A stretch of DNA of 64,000 nucleotides from Campylorhamphus procurvoides. Taxonomy: Eukaryota; Chordata; Aves; Passeriformes; Dendrocolaptidae. Position numbers and translations under genes: made by a program. This document shows positions 14,293 through 27,900 of the stretch, in pieces (position 1 is the stretch's first letter; each line of letters begins with the position of its first letter). The notes under the pieces were generated by a model that was not told where the DNA came from, did not search any database, and saw nothing but the letters and a program-made list of their open reading frames with translations. The stretch spans positions 124,001-188,000 of the forward strand of contig WBMV01007323.1 of NCBI GenBank assembly GCA_013396655.1, in the 5' to 3' direction.

Positions 14293-14298
14293 TTTATT
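14293..14298 (-). promoter_or_regulatory. LTR polyadenylation signal AATAAA
   Basis: On the plus strand this reads TTTATT. In LTR orientation it is a canonical AATAAA about 48 bp before the LTR 3' end, where the R/U5 boundary is expected. A small hairpin with 6-bp stem (14265-14280) follows it. Confidence 0.6.
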
Positions 14299-14700
14299 CA
14301 GCATGCTGGGTGCTTGGGGGATTGGTCCACCAAAGACATGCACACCTGTCTGTGCTCACAGGCTTGCTTAAATCCAGGTACACTATGCATATTCATTATT
14401 TCCTTATACATATACATTATTTTATTAGAATGGGCAGGCTTATTCTATTCATTTCTGAGAAATAATTTCCATTTTCTCCGCCCTGCGCTCCTCCCATCTG
14501 AGTTTGCGCACTGGTTTCCACTTTTTCTGGGCCGGGGTCTTCGGGGGTCTTGGGGATGAAGATCGTGGGTCTTCCTCGCTGTGCACATTTCACCTTGGCT
14601 CAAAAAGTGGCTCAAACCAGTTTAGTTGGCAACTCGAACTGGTCTAATGAGCAAACTTCTATAGTTATCTTATTTTCTTGACATGTTTCCTGATTTATTC

Positions 14701-14902
14701 TTCAGTTGCATATGGTGTCCACTCTAATTTAGACACCTCAAGGCCGAGTACTGATACTTTTAATTAGGGCCTCAGCCATGCAGTCTTTTATCTTCAGCTG
14801 CATAGGGTGTCCATTCTAAGTTAGATACCTCAAGGCCGGGTACTGATAGTTTTATGTTTGTAGCTAATCAGGGCCTCAGCCATGCAGTCTGTCTTTGCAA
14901 AC
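14701..14902. repeat. Tandem duplication inside the LTR (about 92 and 110 bp units)
   Basis: Bases 14701-14792 and 14793-14902 are diverged copies of one unit. Both contain the same blocks in the same order: a start near TTCAG(C/T)TGCATA, a middle near CCTCAAGGCCG, and an end near CAGCCATGCAGTCT. The second copy is longer, by an insertion of about 11 bases before the last block. Duplicated blocks in the U3 region are typical of retroviral enhancers. The copies have accumulated substitutions, so the duplication is old. Confidence 0.85.
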
Positions 14903-14963
14903 TTCAGCAAAAGTCCCCACAATAATTTCTGTTAACCCTCTCAGTGTTAGTTCTCTATTGATT

Positions 14964-15065
14964 CCTTATATCAGTCTCCTCTAAGTGTTAGTTCCTTATA
15001 TCAGTTATTGATACATTATATCAGTTATTGATACCTTATACCAGTCCCCTTTAAGTGTTAGTTCC
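14964..15065. repeat. Nested tandem repeats at the 5' end of the LTR
   Basis: A block of about 32 bp at 14964-14995 returns with a 70-bp offset at 15034-15065 with few changes. Between the copies a 20-bp unit is repeated head to tail (15001-15020 and 15021-15040). A related shorter piece lies at 14941-14970. In LTR orientation this is the very start of U3. Confidence 0.8.
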
Positions 15066-15073
15066 CTAAATCA

Positions 15074-15077
15074 TTCT
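15074..15077. repeat. Target-site duplication of the LTR, right copy (TTCT)
   Basis: Identical to the four bases at 14241-14244 and directly abutting the LTR end. Confidence 0.7.
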
Positions 15078-18000
15078 ACAACAAAAAATAGATCAAAACA
15101 TCTTAGAGTGTTTTCCTAGACAGAAATGTTCAAATAAAGTCCTTTTCTGACTTGAAATCCTTCTCTGCAGAAACCAGAGGATTATTTCTTTTGCACTCTG
15201 AATATAAGAATGCCTTTCAGCTTCTGACAAACTAGGGAGAAAAACAAACACAATAGCTCTGGACATATTCTCTTTCTCTGAAATGAAATGCTGTCTAAAA
15301 GAATTTGAGGATTTTTTTTTTTTACATCTCCCTGGGATTTCTAGATGTGTAATTACTGCACTGTACTTCTAGCCCAGATGCCACCCCTGAAGACATCAGA
15401 TGTCTGCATAGATCATCTACCAGCTTACTGGTGTAAGGTAAGCTTACAATGAAAACAACTTTAGCATGTTCCAGAAACATTGAATTTACTGGATAAAAAG
15501 AGGTCATCAAAGGAGTCTAAGCACAGCAGGTCCAGAACTTCCCCAGGGTAGGACAGCCCGCTTAGCTGGGATGTGTGTCCTTTCAGTGGGCGTTTTGAGG
15601 CTGAAGTGGTCTTTCACATTTTTGTGGGCTTGTCTTATTCCATGTAGTTATCAAGATTGTGTTAGAAAACCGAAAAAGAAAGATGCAGAAAGGAAGACAA
15701 ATCAGGATGTATTTCAGCCTTATTATCTAATGAAGGTTCTCAGGGGTCTTCAGTAACTTACTCTGAATCTCTCTCTGAATCTTACTGAATCTCTTAGGAT
15801 TTGTGAGTCCAAAGACTATGCAGAGAAACAAGAAAACAGCTGGGTCTTCACCACAGGATCCTCCAGGAATTTGTTTCAGTTTCCAATACTTCTCTGTTCT
15901 AATTTCAGGGAGGAAAAAAAAAAAAGAAAAAAAATGATAGCTGGCACAGTCCATTCTCTCAGTCCTCATTTTGGCCTAATTTCTGCTGTATCTGATTTTA
16001 TTCCTTTGATTTGCAGTTACATCCCAGCCTTTAAACATCATCTTTGGATTATTTAAAAATATTGTCAAGCTCATTCCACTCCTTTTGAACCCTTCACACC
16101 CATATAAAATAACAGGATGTGCTGTAACAATGAAATGAAACATTACATTGTCTTACTTTCCAAAATGGAGCCCGTTAAGAGTAGAGTTTTGATCCCCAAT
16201 TTTGCAGCACTATGTCAACATTTTCTAAGACTTAAAAATGCTCAGGCAGAGATTGAGGTTTGTTCTTTACTGGTCTGAACCAGCCCTCCCATTTCCTTTT
16301 GGTATGCATCAAGCTTTAAGAACAAAACAAAGTATTCAAGAAAAACACAGACCAGTAGCCTACTGTGCACTTCTGAATGTTATTTAACTGTTTCTCTTTC
16401 TTATTACAGGGTAATATTTTGACTTTCTCAAAGATCTTGCATTAGAAAAAGGTTATTTTCTTATCTGGGTTATAAGTTCACCAGAAGAACAAACTGGAAG
16501 ACAGTAAATCCAAATTTCTTATATTTTGCTTTTATATGTTCAATTATTAAAAAAAACTCAAACAAACAGTTTGTGACTGAAAATGTGTTTCCACATTTGA
16601 CTGGGGTAACTTCCATAGAAAGCATAAACTGTTGCTGTTACTCAGGAACAACAAGTGACCTGGGAAATCTCTTTGGCTGTCACAACATGTCATATACCTT
16701 CACTTTTTAGTTTACCAGTGATACAGTTACACAGAAAGTTTCTGTCAGGCGGGCTTGTACCCAGAGTCTCCTTTTGCTCATGCCAGAAGCTTACTTACAT
16801 AAGAAGAATGGGTTGTATGATAAGACCTTTTTTTGTCTTAATACATGTTTTTCAGCAACTGACTCAAATTGTGGACCCATTAACAGGCTTGTGCAGCTCC
16901 ATCTTTCCTCCTGTCTACAAATGCTTGTCTGATTACAAAATAAATTTTGCATTCTGAAACATGAGGGGGTGTATTCTGGCAGCCCTGAGCCTGGAGATGA
17001 CTCTCTTGGGATGGCAGTTGTAGGTGATAGATATGGATCGGGTACCTACCTGTTTCTTATTTTTCAGTGATAAACATCATCTTGATGAAGTTAATTTTAG
17101 GGGGTTTTAGCATGTTTCTCAGTTATCTGAAAGCTTAAAATGTAGTTATATAAAATCTTTATACAGTCTTGGTTAAAATTCATCAGCTATACAATTTCAA
17201 GCTTGGATGAGGCTGGGTAATTGAACAACAGTGAAACAGAAATTATGCAGCGCTGAAAATTTTCTGATTCCATTTTCATGAATGTTTTGTTTATCATACA
17301 GAAGACTAAGGGAAAAATTATATTTACAAATTAGGAAACATAATTTAAAAATATTCATTGAACATCTGCTCTGCTAATCTTCCAAACACCCAGTCTCTAA
17401 AGTGTCCTGTGTGAATGTATTACGCCATGTATTGGCCTTTCCTGATTTCCATAACTTGAGCGATTTACCTCCACAATTAGGCACTGTCAGATTTTTTTTT
17501 ACAAACTGAAAGGCATTTTGACTAGCTATGTCAGAATAAATCTTTGTAGGGAATTACACATTTCAACCTGTCAAAACGAGTAGGATATTTCTGGGGTGTG
17601 TAATTAGGCTACAGGAAACAAAAAAATGTACAAAGAGTACATAATTCAATACACCTGAAGTGTTTTAAAGGCAGCAGTAATTTTCAGTAGGAGGATTAAC
17701 TACATCAAAAATTTAAATGAGAATCTACCTTTAACTAATGGTAATAATACATGACACTGATTATTCAATTGCCTCTAAGTGTGATAATAGCGACTGATAA
17801 AATTCTGCTCTAGCTATGTTTTTTGGATACTGGAGAATTCAGGTGATCAGTATCAAGACTATTGTTTGAATGTAATAGAGAAGTTAAACTGCCATTTTTG
17901 TATTTTGTCTAGGTTTTATTTCAGATTGTAAGTTTCTCTTTTGTCCTCTCTTCCTCTGATTCAGTCACCTGACTTTTTGGTATAAGCTCAAGTCTCAACT

Positions 18001-21000
18001 TTTACAGACATATGGAAACCAAAAGGTTGATTACACCACTGTTGATTTGCATCAGTATTTGCGTACTAGCAGACAGAAAAAAAGCAGAGACTATCCATAA
18101 GATTTCACATGAGCTGGAATATATATGGTACTCAATACATTGAACAAAATATTACTTCATAGTAGAGAAATTATGATGGAGTTATTCTGAGATCTTATGG
18201 ACTATAGTCAATAGAAATTGAGACGAAATACATCTATTCAAATATTAATGAGTAGAGAATTTCATATTGTACTTATAAAACAAAAGTATTTCTCTTGTAG
18301 ATAGGGTTTTCACTCTACTGGGGATTAGTCACTGCTTTCTCCCTGCACTGTTGAATAATATATTCTAGAATTTAGACTTGCATTTCCAGGAGGTTAATAC
18401 CTCTTCTGTATGGGTTCTCAGTATGAAAGGTCCTACTGCCTTGGCATTCTTATTGATGTTGACAGGCAGTTAAGGAGGTATTTCCATGGTGTTTGGAAAA
18501 ATGACTATTTTATTATTGGCATAGATTGCACTAAATCAAGCTCAGTGGTCAGTAAACAGGGTAGAGTAAACCTACTCTTATTCTCTTAGTAGCTTCATTG
18601 GAAATACATAATCTCTTTTCTCAGCTAATACACTACCTGATGAAAATAAAATGCAGCACCTGGATAGGGACAGACAGCTATTGCTTGGAAAAGTTCTGTG
18701 TGCCTGTAGGCAGGAGACAGGGTAAAACAGGGTTGCTGAGAAAGTATCACCATGTGTAGCTTGGACTAACAGTGGTCAAGAGAAAGCCTGGTGAGGGTGA
18801 ATGCAGGTTGAAAGAGACAGCACACTGGAAAATATTTTGATTCATCTGATGTTCATATGAATGAGTTTTGTGTATCTTTGTGGTTATGCTTGGGACTCTA
18901 AATTCCTTAAGAGAGTTTTCATTTAGTATCTGTTGTATTCAGAACTCAATGTCAGCAACATGTCTTTATCAAGTAGTATAATTCAGTTTCTCCAAAGCCC
19001 TTCACATCCTGAATCTGAAAGCCATCATGCTGATAAAGAACAAAGATAAAACTTTGAAGAAATCAGAGCTACATTATCAGATCATTCTAAACTGGCCTGC
19101 AGTTCTTTATGAAACATAACTTTACCATGCAATATGGAGTAAGCTTGGACCTCCACCAGCTAATATTGGCCTCTATATTTAGGGTTAGCTAAGGTGCTTT
19201 CAGAGACTTCACACTGTAAATAGTAGCAATCAGGCAGGTGCGAGTAGGGGCAGCATTAATTGGATTAGCTCTGGTGTACAGGTTATAAAATCTGACCCTC
19301 TCTCACAATCCCCAGGATCAATAAACTTGTTAAGTGGGTAAATTGGTAGAGAGAATTATTTTGATAATCATACTTAAAGGAAGAGAAACTGCCTAAGCAA
19401 CTTTCAAGATCAATATCTGTCTGTCCCAAGATCAGCCTCCTGGTGTTTTAAAATCTTTGGATATAGATTTTACCTAAAAATTATGTTGACAGTACTGAAG
19501 GTTTTCTTTACACCAGCACAGCAGCCATGAGAAATTATAGTCCAGTTACGGCGTGTTATAAACAATATTAATATCTATGAGTTTGGTATTTCATGTACTT
19601 TTCTGGACACCTCTAAATATTAAAGAACATGCAATTTTAAAATGGTCTATAAAAATTTTTACCACAGTGATTTTGCTATGTTAATTCTCCTCTCCTCCTT
19701 AATGTCATAAACTTTAATATTCCTGTGGTCTCTTTCTTCATATTTAATGAACATACACAGTGTATTTTGACAATAAAAGCATTCTGCAGACTCAATCACA
19801 ATGAACACAGTATTATATGAAAAAAAATCTGGACAGAGCAAGCCATAATACAACTGCCTTAATTTGGTTAACCTGATTGATAAAGATGTGCTTTGGTGTG
19901 CTACTGTGGTGAAGATGGTCACCAGACTGATACTGTGGGATAATCTGGCATCTGCTAGAATCCGATAAAGTGATGGTTTTTCAAACATCCTACAAAGAAC
20001 TCATGAAGCCTTTGCTGTCTTATTGTATCTTTTTTTAATTTTTTTTTAAATGAATATGTTAATGGAAAAACCAGCTTAGCTACTGCAAAGTGAAATATAA
20101 AACACATGGCTGAGGCATAGACAGGAAAGAGTCTGCTCTTTTTAGTAGGTTGACCTAAGCTGTTTATAACAGCAGCAAGAAGGACACTAAGGACCTATCA
20201 TGGCAGCCCATGGGAAATCTGCAGCAGCCAGAGGTTAAATCCTGTGCTCTACATAAATTCCCAGAGCAGCAGCTACCTAGCCTGGCCCTCCAGCTTGTGT
20301 GGTTTATATTCTGTTCTGGACTCCAGTATGCTCCTGGGCCTGTTAAGTACTTGCTGTATTTTATCCTTCAGGCTACTGCCTGTGGAGAGCAATCTGAAGA
20401 TCTAGATCAGCCTTCAAACTCACTGAGTACTTCCAGAAAATCTGTGCTGAAAGGTTCTAAGAAGTTTTTATTTGTTATTCCATTTTTGATACATATTATT
20501 TGCAATTATGTGATTGCAAAAATCCTCTCAAATACAGAACCTGCATGAAAATTAGTCGATGCTTAAAGCTTCAGAAATGTAACACCAGCACAAATATACT
20601 CATGTTTTTCATTTCCGCCTGCACCGCTCTGCCTCAGCCAGAGTGCATCTCACTCTGTTTGCCATACAGAGCCATCATTTAACAGTCTTTGAAAAACTCT
20701 TCAGTTGAACTATGCTTAAATTGGACAGCGTTATTTCAATATTCGATTCTTAATTGTTCCCAGAATAAGCATGCAAAATTCCTCTGTTCATCCTTCAAGT
20801 CTCTATAGACTTATTTACAGGAACTGAAAATAGTAGATAGAATATTATAAAGTTTCTATCTTTATTTTTAGAAAGTAGAAATAGAAATGAAGAAGAAAGA
20901 AGAACAAACTAGCAGAAATCAATTTTTATAGTTAAAATTTGATATGTTTTTTTCTCAGATGTTACTCAAAAGCCCAAGCTTAGTCAAAGCCAAGGATACT

Positions 21001-21937
21001 CTGAGGTATGTAAAAATAATGACCTCAAATTCCTAAATTTCTTTTTTGTTGTAAGTCATTTTTCATCTTTGAAAATACATTTGTGCCGAATGTTTCAGAG
21101 AGCAGTTTATAGTCTGTGTTATAAACACCCTCATATACTATAAATCTAGGGTGGCCTTTTAGCACAGAAAAAAACTTGAATAGCACAAGAAGCATAGCAA
21201 TTCAGTGGTTTAAGCCCAGACCTCCTTTATTTTATCCAGGTGTCTCACATTCTACCCTTCCCTCCTTTCTGTTTTTGTCAAATCACTTCAGCATACCATT
21301 GACATCTCCGATACTGTTTGTGCATTATAAAGGTTGAGCCCAAAGGTTATGTGTACAACCATACACTTGTCTGTGTATATATGGCCATGCACTTTAAGTA
21401 AAATACCTTTGCTAAAAGGCAAACTTTTTGGCATACAGTAATTATACTGGTTTTCTTCTTCACTGTCATGTTGGCCTCATATGCTGTAAAGAAGCCATTC
21501 ATACATTTGCTTGGGAAAGAAGCAGAAGAAGGTGTTGATCTGGAGATTTCTACCTCCTATGAAAGGTATATGATTGTTAAACATCACACAGGCAGTTCTT
21601 CCGTACTTGGAACCAGATCATGCTATACTTACAACCCAAGCCTGTGCAGGTGAGATGAATTTTCAGTTTTGAGGCTTGAATTGCAACTTCACAAGCATCA
21701 ACATACCTCTCTTTCTTTCAGGACCTCTATACAATTGCATCTTAATACCTGATTTCAACCTGCAACCCTAAGCCCCACTAGTAAAAATGTCGAGAGCAAG
21801 AAGTGCATTTATTTGTCTCCATGATGATTCAAAGATGAGAATAGCTACCAGTTGTGAATTTTTTTTTTTATTTTTGATACAACATGGGGTTAAAGTTTAC
21901 ATTGGTTAATTTCTCTGCCAACCCATATCTCCCCAGC
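15078..21937. other. A+T-rich noncoding DNA, no gene recognised
   Basis: I recognise no gene, structural RNA or transposon. Items seen are a purine-rich A run at 15908-15934, a short irregular repeat of a CTGAATCT-like unit at about 15769-15797, and T runs near 20028-20048. Open frames of up to 112 codons (for example 20210-20548 plus and 19659-19988 minus) have no family resemblance. Confidence 0.65.
15908..15934. repeat. A-rich run
   Basis: Adenine tract with a single G interruption, preceded by a short purine stretch. No retroposed body is visible beside it. Confidence 0.75.
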
Positions 21938-21967
21938 TTTTTTGTTTTGTTTTGTTTTTTGTTTTTA
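21938..21967. repeat. TTTTG simple repeat
   Basis: T-rich tract with G at regular 5- to 7-base intervals. On the minus strand it reads as an A-rich tract with C interruptions. Confidence 0.85.
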
Positions 21968-24900
21968 AATTATGCTTGTGACAGAATATTAGGTCAATAT
22001 GAAGTCCAAACAACACCGATGCGTAGTACATACAAGAAAAAAGCTGTGTAATCATGTCGTCTGAAGATAATAAAAATCCTTAGACCTTAGCAATAAGTAA
22101 TGATGGGAACGTATGTGAGAGATACACTTGGTGCCTCAAAGGGCACAGAATCAGATCACATGTGGCCACCAAAACAGTAAGCTCCATCATTTGTTTTTTT
22201 GTAAATTGTGAAATCTTGCTCTACTGCTGAAGGTAACTGAGAACTCAGTATCACGTCAGGCATCCTTTAAAGCTGATGAAATACAAGCACAGATGGGCTA
22301 TAGGCTATTAGTAAATTGGAAAATACTTGTGAAGTTGATGTGATTATGTTATTTACCTTTGAAGATATAGGCCAATATTAAAATGGTCTGAGTTCCCTTC
22401 TTTCCAAGCAGTTACCAAATTAGTCTGGTCCAAAACAAAGTTTAGACAGGTTTCTATTTCTATGGATAAATCAGGAGTAGATTTTGGTTTTTTTTTACTT
22501 CAGACTGACTTAAGAATATGGATCTCAACATTATCTTATCAAACTCTCTACTGACTTCAGAGCTGAGAGAGCTGAGAGTCCTTTTACTGACCTGATCCTG
22601 AGGGAAAATAATTCTGTGAAGGTGACAGATAAATGTTCCCACTTTCTTTCCAAAAGCTCTTTAGGAATATCTTCTAATCCTACAAATACACACACATTTT
22701 TCTTTGACTCTGATTTGACTTTTGCACCATTTTTAGTTTCACGACTATTTTAGCACTTTATATGAGTTTCTTGAGTGCCAAAACTACTAATTCCAGACAG
22801 ATGGCCCAAAACTGACTACCTGCAACTGAGTTATATTCAAAGAAAGTAAGTTCCTTTAGACAGCACGAGGTGGGGAGAAATAGCAGTCTTTTCCCTCCCA
22901 GCCTCCAAGTGGGTACTACAAGTTCTGGGAAAATGTATTTTATTATAGGTATAGTATATAATATACAAAGATTCACCTGTAAATTAAGTTGAAGCCATAT
23001 TCAATGTCAAAATGATAAAGCAAGCAATTCTAATCTCCTTGCAGGTTTTCAATTATTTTTGCTTGTTTGTTTGTTCTTGTCATTTGTTTTTTGCCTAGAC
23101 AAGAGATTATTTTAAAGCAAGGAAAGCTATTAATCCCTTCCAATGGCAGAAAATTAAAGCACAGAGGAGCTGAATAACTTATGCTATGACTATCACACCT
23201 TCCAACAATAATAATCACCTAAATGTCCTCTATAGTTAATAGTCATCTTCAGAGGGCAGTTCATTCTATTCTGGGAAGGGATGAATCAGCTGCTACATTT
23301 TGAGTACTGAGAGGTTTGGCAGCTAGCTCAGAGGAGCAGTATGCTTTTGGATAGTGACAGTAAGGTGGTCTGAGATCATTGTTAGTCTTTAACAAGGCTG
23401 GATGTAGAATCTAGAAATATTGGCAGTACAGTGTCTGTATGAACCTCTAAAATATTTTTCCATCTAAAACATAATATCTGATTTCTTTTTCTTGCAGGAG
23501 TTTCTTCCAATAGACCTCCATATATTTTTTTCTATTAATTTAAATTATTTGATGGTCTCTATCCTGGACATTTCAGAAGGCTAGTTTTTGTTGTTTCAGA
23601 GCTATAGAATTGAATTAATTGAGTAAAAATATGCAAATAAGGAAGCCATTCAGAATTTATGGATAAATGCTATTCAAAAAGTTCAATTGTCCCTTTCGAA
23701 AGGCAAAATGCTTCCTTTTCTATTAAAATGATTTCGTGACTGACTGAGGAATAGCCGTTATTTTTTTTTTCATTTCTGTGGAACTAATTAATAGCAAAAA
23801 ATCTGAATCTAAAAGCTGATAATATGACATTATCTGTCCTTTGCATGACCCATCTGCAGCTAAATAATGCTCTTAGGAACAAGATAAAATTGTATAATTT
23901 TTGCAAGCATCACATTTTGTGTTCATGCCCTCCAATATATCACCAATGTCTGCTGCTTCACTGGTGATTTATTTAGTTCAGTTTCAGTCTATGTTCCAGT
24001 TTTAGTTTTGATACAGTATTCGTTAGAACTATGATATTTTTGGTGAGTTTGACATTTTTTATTGTTAGTGGAATAGACCACCTTTCAAAGGTTAATTAGT
24101 TGAATATATATATACATTTATTTTGACATTCCAAATTGTTTATTACTTTGACTTTTCTGCTCATAGAAAAATCTTGCTATTACAAGCTCTCTCCTATGGC
24201 ATTTCAGCTTTTTCTGGGTATTAATATGGTAAATTTTACCTGCTTCTTTTACCTTCAATTTTCACAACCAATTCTTTCTGAGAGTATAAAGTGAAACCTG
24301 CCTACGGTGGTCATGATAGCAAGTATGACATTCATCAAGTTTAATAGATAAAAATAGACTAAAGATTGTTTCTTAGTATTTTCCAGAAACATATTTGTGT
24401 ACTGTGTACTTAATTTTTTTTTGTAAGTAGATATTCCTATTAGAAACAATATCTCCTTTATGTCATCCTTCCAGGACTTTTAACCAGATATATGTGAAAA
24501 TATATTATTATGTGAGTTTTTCCAGCATACTATAGTCCTGATGTTTGCAATTCATTTCTTCCTGTGTTCTTTCTTATCTGATTTCTCAGTCAGTCAAATG
24601 AAGAAATCCTTTAAAATGCAAATATTGACATTTAAAATAATACAGTCCTCTGTGCAAAAGAAAAGTGAAGATTGAAAGAAAACTGCATTTCACAACTCTA
24701 GAATCTTCCCTCTGTAGGATACTGCTGTTGATATAAGCCAGAATCACATGGAGAAACAGTAATGGGAGTAGGAAAGTGGCAAAGATGTTCCATTTGTTTC
24801 CAGCTATCACCTTCTGGACTGATGAAGATAAGGAATACCTAGGTTCAGCTGGTTGTATCTGTATTCATTGTTATTAAGCAATGTGTTCCTTCACTAAACA

Positions 24901-27900
24901 TCACACACCTGGCAATTTAATTTGGTGGGTGAAGTGACTATCACAAGTAAAACTTGCAAAGTACTTTGAGACCTTTTTAGACAAAGAACAGTTTAGACAT
25001 GTAAACCAGTTTATTTTTGGTGTCTATATACTGGTCAGTGCTTTAATGAGGTCACTTTTTTGAAAATTTTACATCATTTTGTCCAGCATCCTTGTCAAAG
25101 TTGTGTGACAGGACTGCAAGTCCTGAACTCTGAAGTGAATGTTTTCCTTAATATGCGTACAGCAGAAAAAACAGTCAGAGTTTCAGTCTTTAAACTTAAA
25201 TTTTGATAGAACACAAAGCAATGAACTAGAACATAGTGATTCTTAGAAGAAGAAGAAATATCTCAGGTCTAGGTGCTGAGACAGACATAAATTACGGATC
25301 TGAGGGTCAGTCTTTCCCCCTCTGTCTATGTCATTGCTATTTGGAGCCCTTGGGTTTTGGTCTTGACCTTTGTCTGTGTATTTTCAGTAGCTTCACAATT
25401 GTGACAAATGCTGGATTGTGAGAGAGATTATCTTTTTCAGGCTATTTTATGTGCCTTCTGGTTTTAGTCCTTAGTGCTCCTAGTCCCACTCAGCCTGTTG
25501 GGTCTCCTCTTTCCACTCCACCTGTCACCCTGACCTGGTCACTTGGCCCCAGAGGAGTAGCAGTCCTAGGGGAACACTTATACAATGTACAGCAGCCCAA
25601 GACAGGAGAAATTCTTTTCTGCAACTTCAAAAAAAATAAAATCTTATTGCAAACACATGTTAGACTGGGAACAAAAAAGCAAGGAAGAAAGTACCGTTCA
25701 ATTTATGGTCATTCCTTCTCAGGTCAAGTTCCAAAATTCACTCTTTCTGACAAAAAACCAGATATGCTTTCATCTTCATATGAGTAGTTAGCACTGATAT
25801 ATAAGAAAACCCAGTAAAAAATAATAATTTTTTGGTCAGGAAAAATCACTTTCTTTATATGATCTTTAATGTTAATCTTTTATGCTAGAGTGGCATAAAG
25901 GTTGCACATTTTCTTTGACTTTATTATGATGGATGTGTTATTAAGCCTCTGTAAGTGACATAAACTTCCTAAACAAATAAAAAAGCAAAGCTTAGAAAGT
26001 TTGTTGCCAAAGATTCATACTGTGTCTAAACCAAAAAAAACCACAAGCCAACAGAGAACAAAAATTAACCCAGGTGGAGTTCAATTTGCAGTAAACACAA
26101 ATTAAATTGGGACAAATCACCATAGTTAAAAATATTGAAGGAAAGAACATAAAGTGCGGTCTTCAATTACTTTTTCTGAAGTCTGCAGTGGAAGTTATTA
26201 CAATTGAAGTCCACTTTACAGTAGGAAAATTAAGCACAGCTGGTGATGGCTTTGCTGTGAATAAATAAGGAATGCAAAAAAGACTAGAATGGTAACATGG
26301 GCCTACACTGCCTGTCAGAGGCAAGGAAGGAAGTCTGTTGCTACCCAGGACATGTAGATAAGCTATGGATTTGCTTTAAGGCACTAGACACTGAGCACAT
26401 TTAGCAATAAACTAAAATGAGAAATGCTGATAGTATCTTCAGCATAATTATCTGCTGATTGCTTGGCTGATGTATTTTATTTGTATGTTCAGGGTTAACA
26501 TACCACTTTCTCCAAGGTCGGGTGGGTTGGTATGATTCAGGTAACTTTTTAAATTTTTTTTTCCCCCTTAATGTTGTTGGTTTCTGGGAATTTGATTCAG
26601 GACAATTGTCATATAGCAATACAGTCAATCTTAGTATTTTATTCTCATGGCATGGTTGTAGCTTTTGAACTTTTACTATAATTCTACATTTTGTTACAGG
26701 AAGGATTGAAGTGTGTTCCGGGATTATGAACAACTGATATTTGTGGACACCTCAAGACTGTTTTCCTTTTAGCTAGGGCTTGCTTCAATAGTTTCCTCCT
26801 ATCTGGCACCCTTGCACACTTTTTTTCATTATACATTTAGTTATTTGCAATTTGTATTTCTTCTGTAAATGAGGAGCTGCCTGGCAGTCATCAAGCTTTG
26901 CAAAAGTTTAATTTCAAAGGGTTGCTGAATTTCAGTTGCTCCCCAGACATGTCTGATATGTGTGTGACTTCAAAAGCAAATGGTATGGGCTATAACAGAA
27001 ACACTCAATTTTTCCATTTTAAACTCTAAGACTTGTAACCACTTTCCTAAAAACTTGATAAATGTAATTCTCTGCCCCTTTCTGAGTGTTTCCTAGTTTT
27101 TATATTGCCTCTTAGACTGTGCTATCACAATATTTAAAATATTATTCACTGAAATAGGATTTTTCAATAGCTGAGTAATCATAGATATTTTAAAATATTC
27201 AAAACCTAACTTGCTTTCATTTCAATTAGAATTATGCACTTCAGGGCACAAAAAACCAGACCCTGAACCATTTTTCAATACAGACGTGAGTCTCATTTGT
27301 AAGTCTCTATAGATGAACACGTTCCTCTGTTTGCAGTACCCAAGCCAGATCTGAGCAGGCTGGCACACATACATGTTTAAAGGTAAAGATTGAGTCCTGT
27401 CAACAGGACAGTTGCTTTGCCATGCCAGAGTTAGCTGACACCGCCACCTCTGTGTTCTCCTGACATGACTCAGTACTGGAACTAGTCTACCTCACCATGG
27501 CTCTAGGATCCAGGCTGTAGCATGTGCATGTTTTGATTTTTCAGTGGGGTAAGTATTTCTCAGGAAACTTTCAAAGTGCAACAAACACAACTGTTTTCAA
27601 CCCTCAAACTCCTTTTCAGGCATCATTTCTGTTCTTATGTTTTAACACATTTATTAGCAGTTTATTACTGTTTCTAACAGGCTTTCTAGACAAAACTCAT
27701 TTGCTGATTTTGATTATCCAATAAAACTGCCTTTGAACCTCAGTTTGGTCTGATCACTGAATTATGTAACCAAGCAATACAAAGCTTATTCTTGTAACAG
27801 CACTTGAATTTAATGGGACAGAGTCAAGACACAAGAAACTAGTGTGTGTAAGAAGATTATGTGCTTAAGCATCATGCACTTAGGAAGTGTAGAGTTCCTG

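Larger units (their letters stand above)
14245..15073 (-). mobile_element. Solo LTR of an endogenous retrovirus (829 bp, minus strand)
   Basis: Read on the minus strand, the element starts TGAT and ends ATCA, a perfect 4-bp inverted terminal repeat containing the TG...CA ends of retroviral LTRs. It is flanked by the same 4 bases (TTCT) on both sides. A polyadenylation signal AATAAA lies about 48 bp before the 3' end, and a CCAAT motif lies upstream of it at 14325-14321. The 5' (U3) half contains several tandem duplications, as promoter and enhancer regions of LTRs often do. There is no second LTR, primer-binding site or gag-pol-env sequence next to it. It is therefore a solo LTR left by recombination between the two LTRs of a provirus. 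The 4-bp duplication points to class I ERV. I cannot name the exact Repbase family. Its G+C content is higher than that of its surroundings. Confidence 0.85.

Noticed and set aside
16390..16410. Strong splice acceptor-like sequence (TTTCTCTTTCTTATTACAG)
   Set aside because: It is followed immediately by GGTAATA and no plausible exon. It shows how often good acceptors arise in T-rich sequence.
19284..19324. TATAAAA followed closely by AATAAA, as in a compact LTR
   Set aside because: No TG...CA ends or target duplication can be found, and both motifs are frequent by chance in A+T-rich DNA.
24955..24985. Possible MIR-like or other ancient SINE remnant (a GCAAAGTACTTTGAGA-like stretch)
   Set aside because: Only about 20 bases resemble the family, and no flanking SINE structure can be followed.
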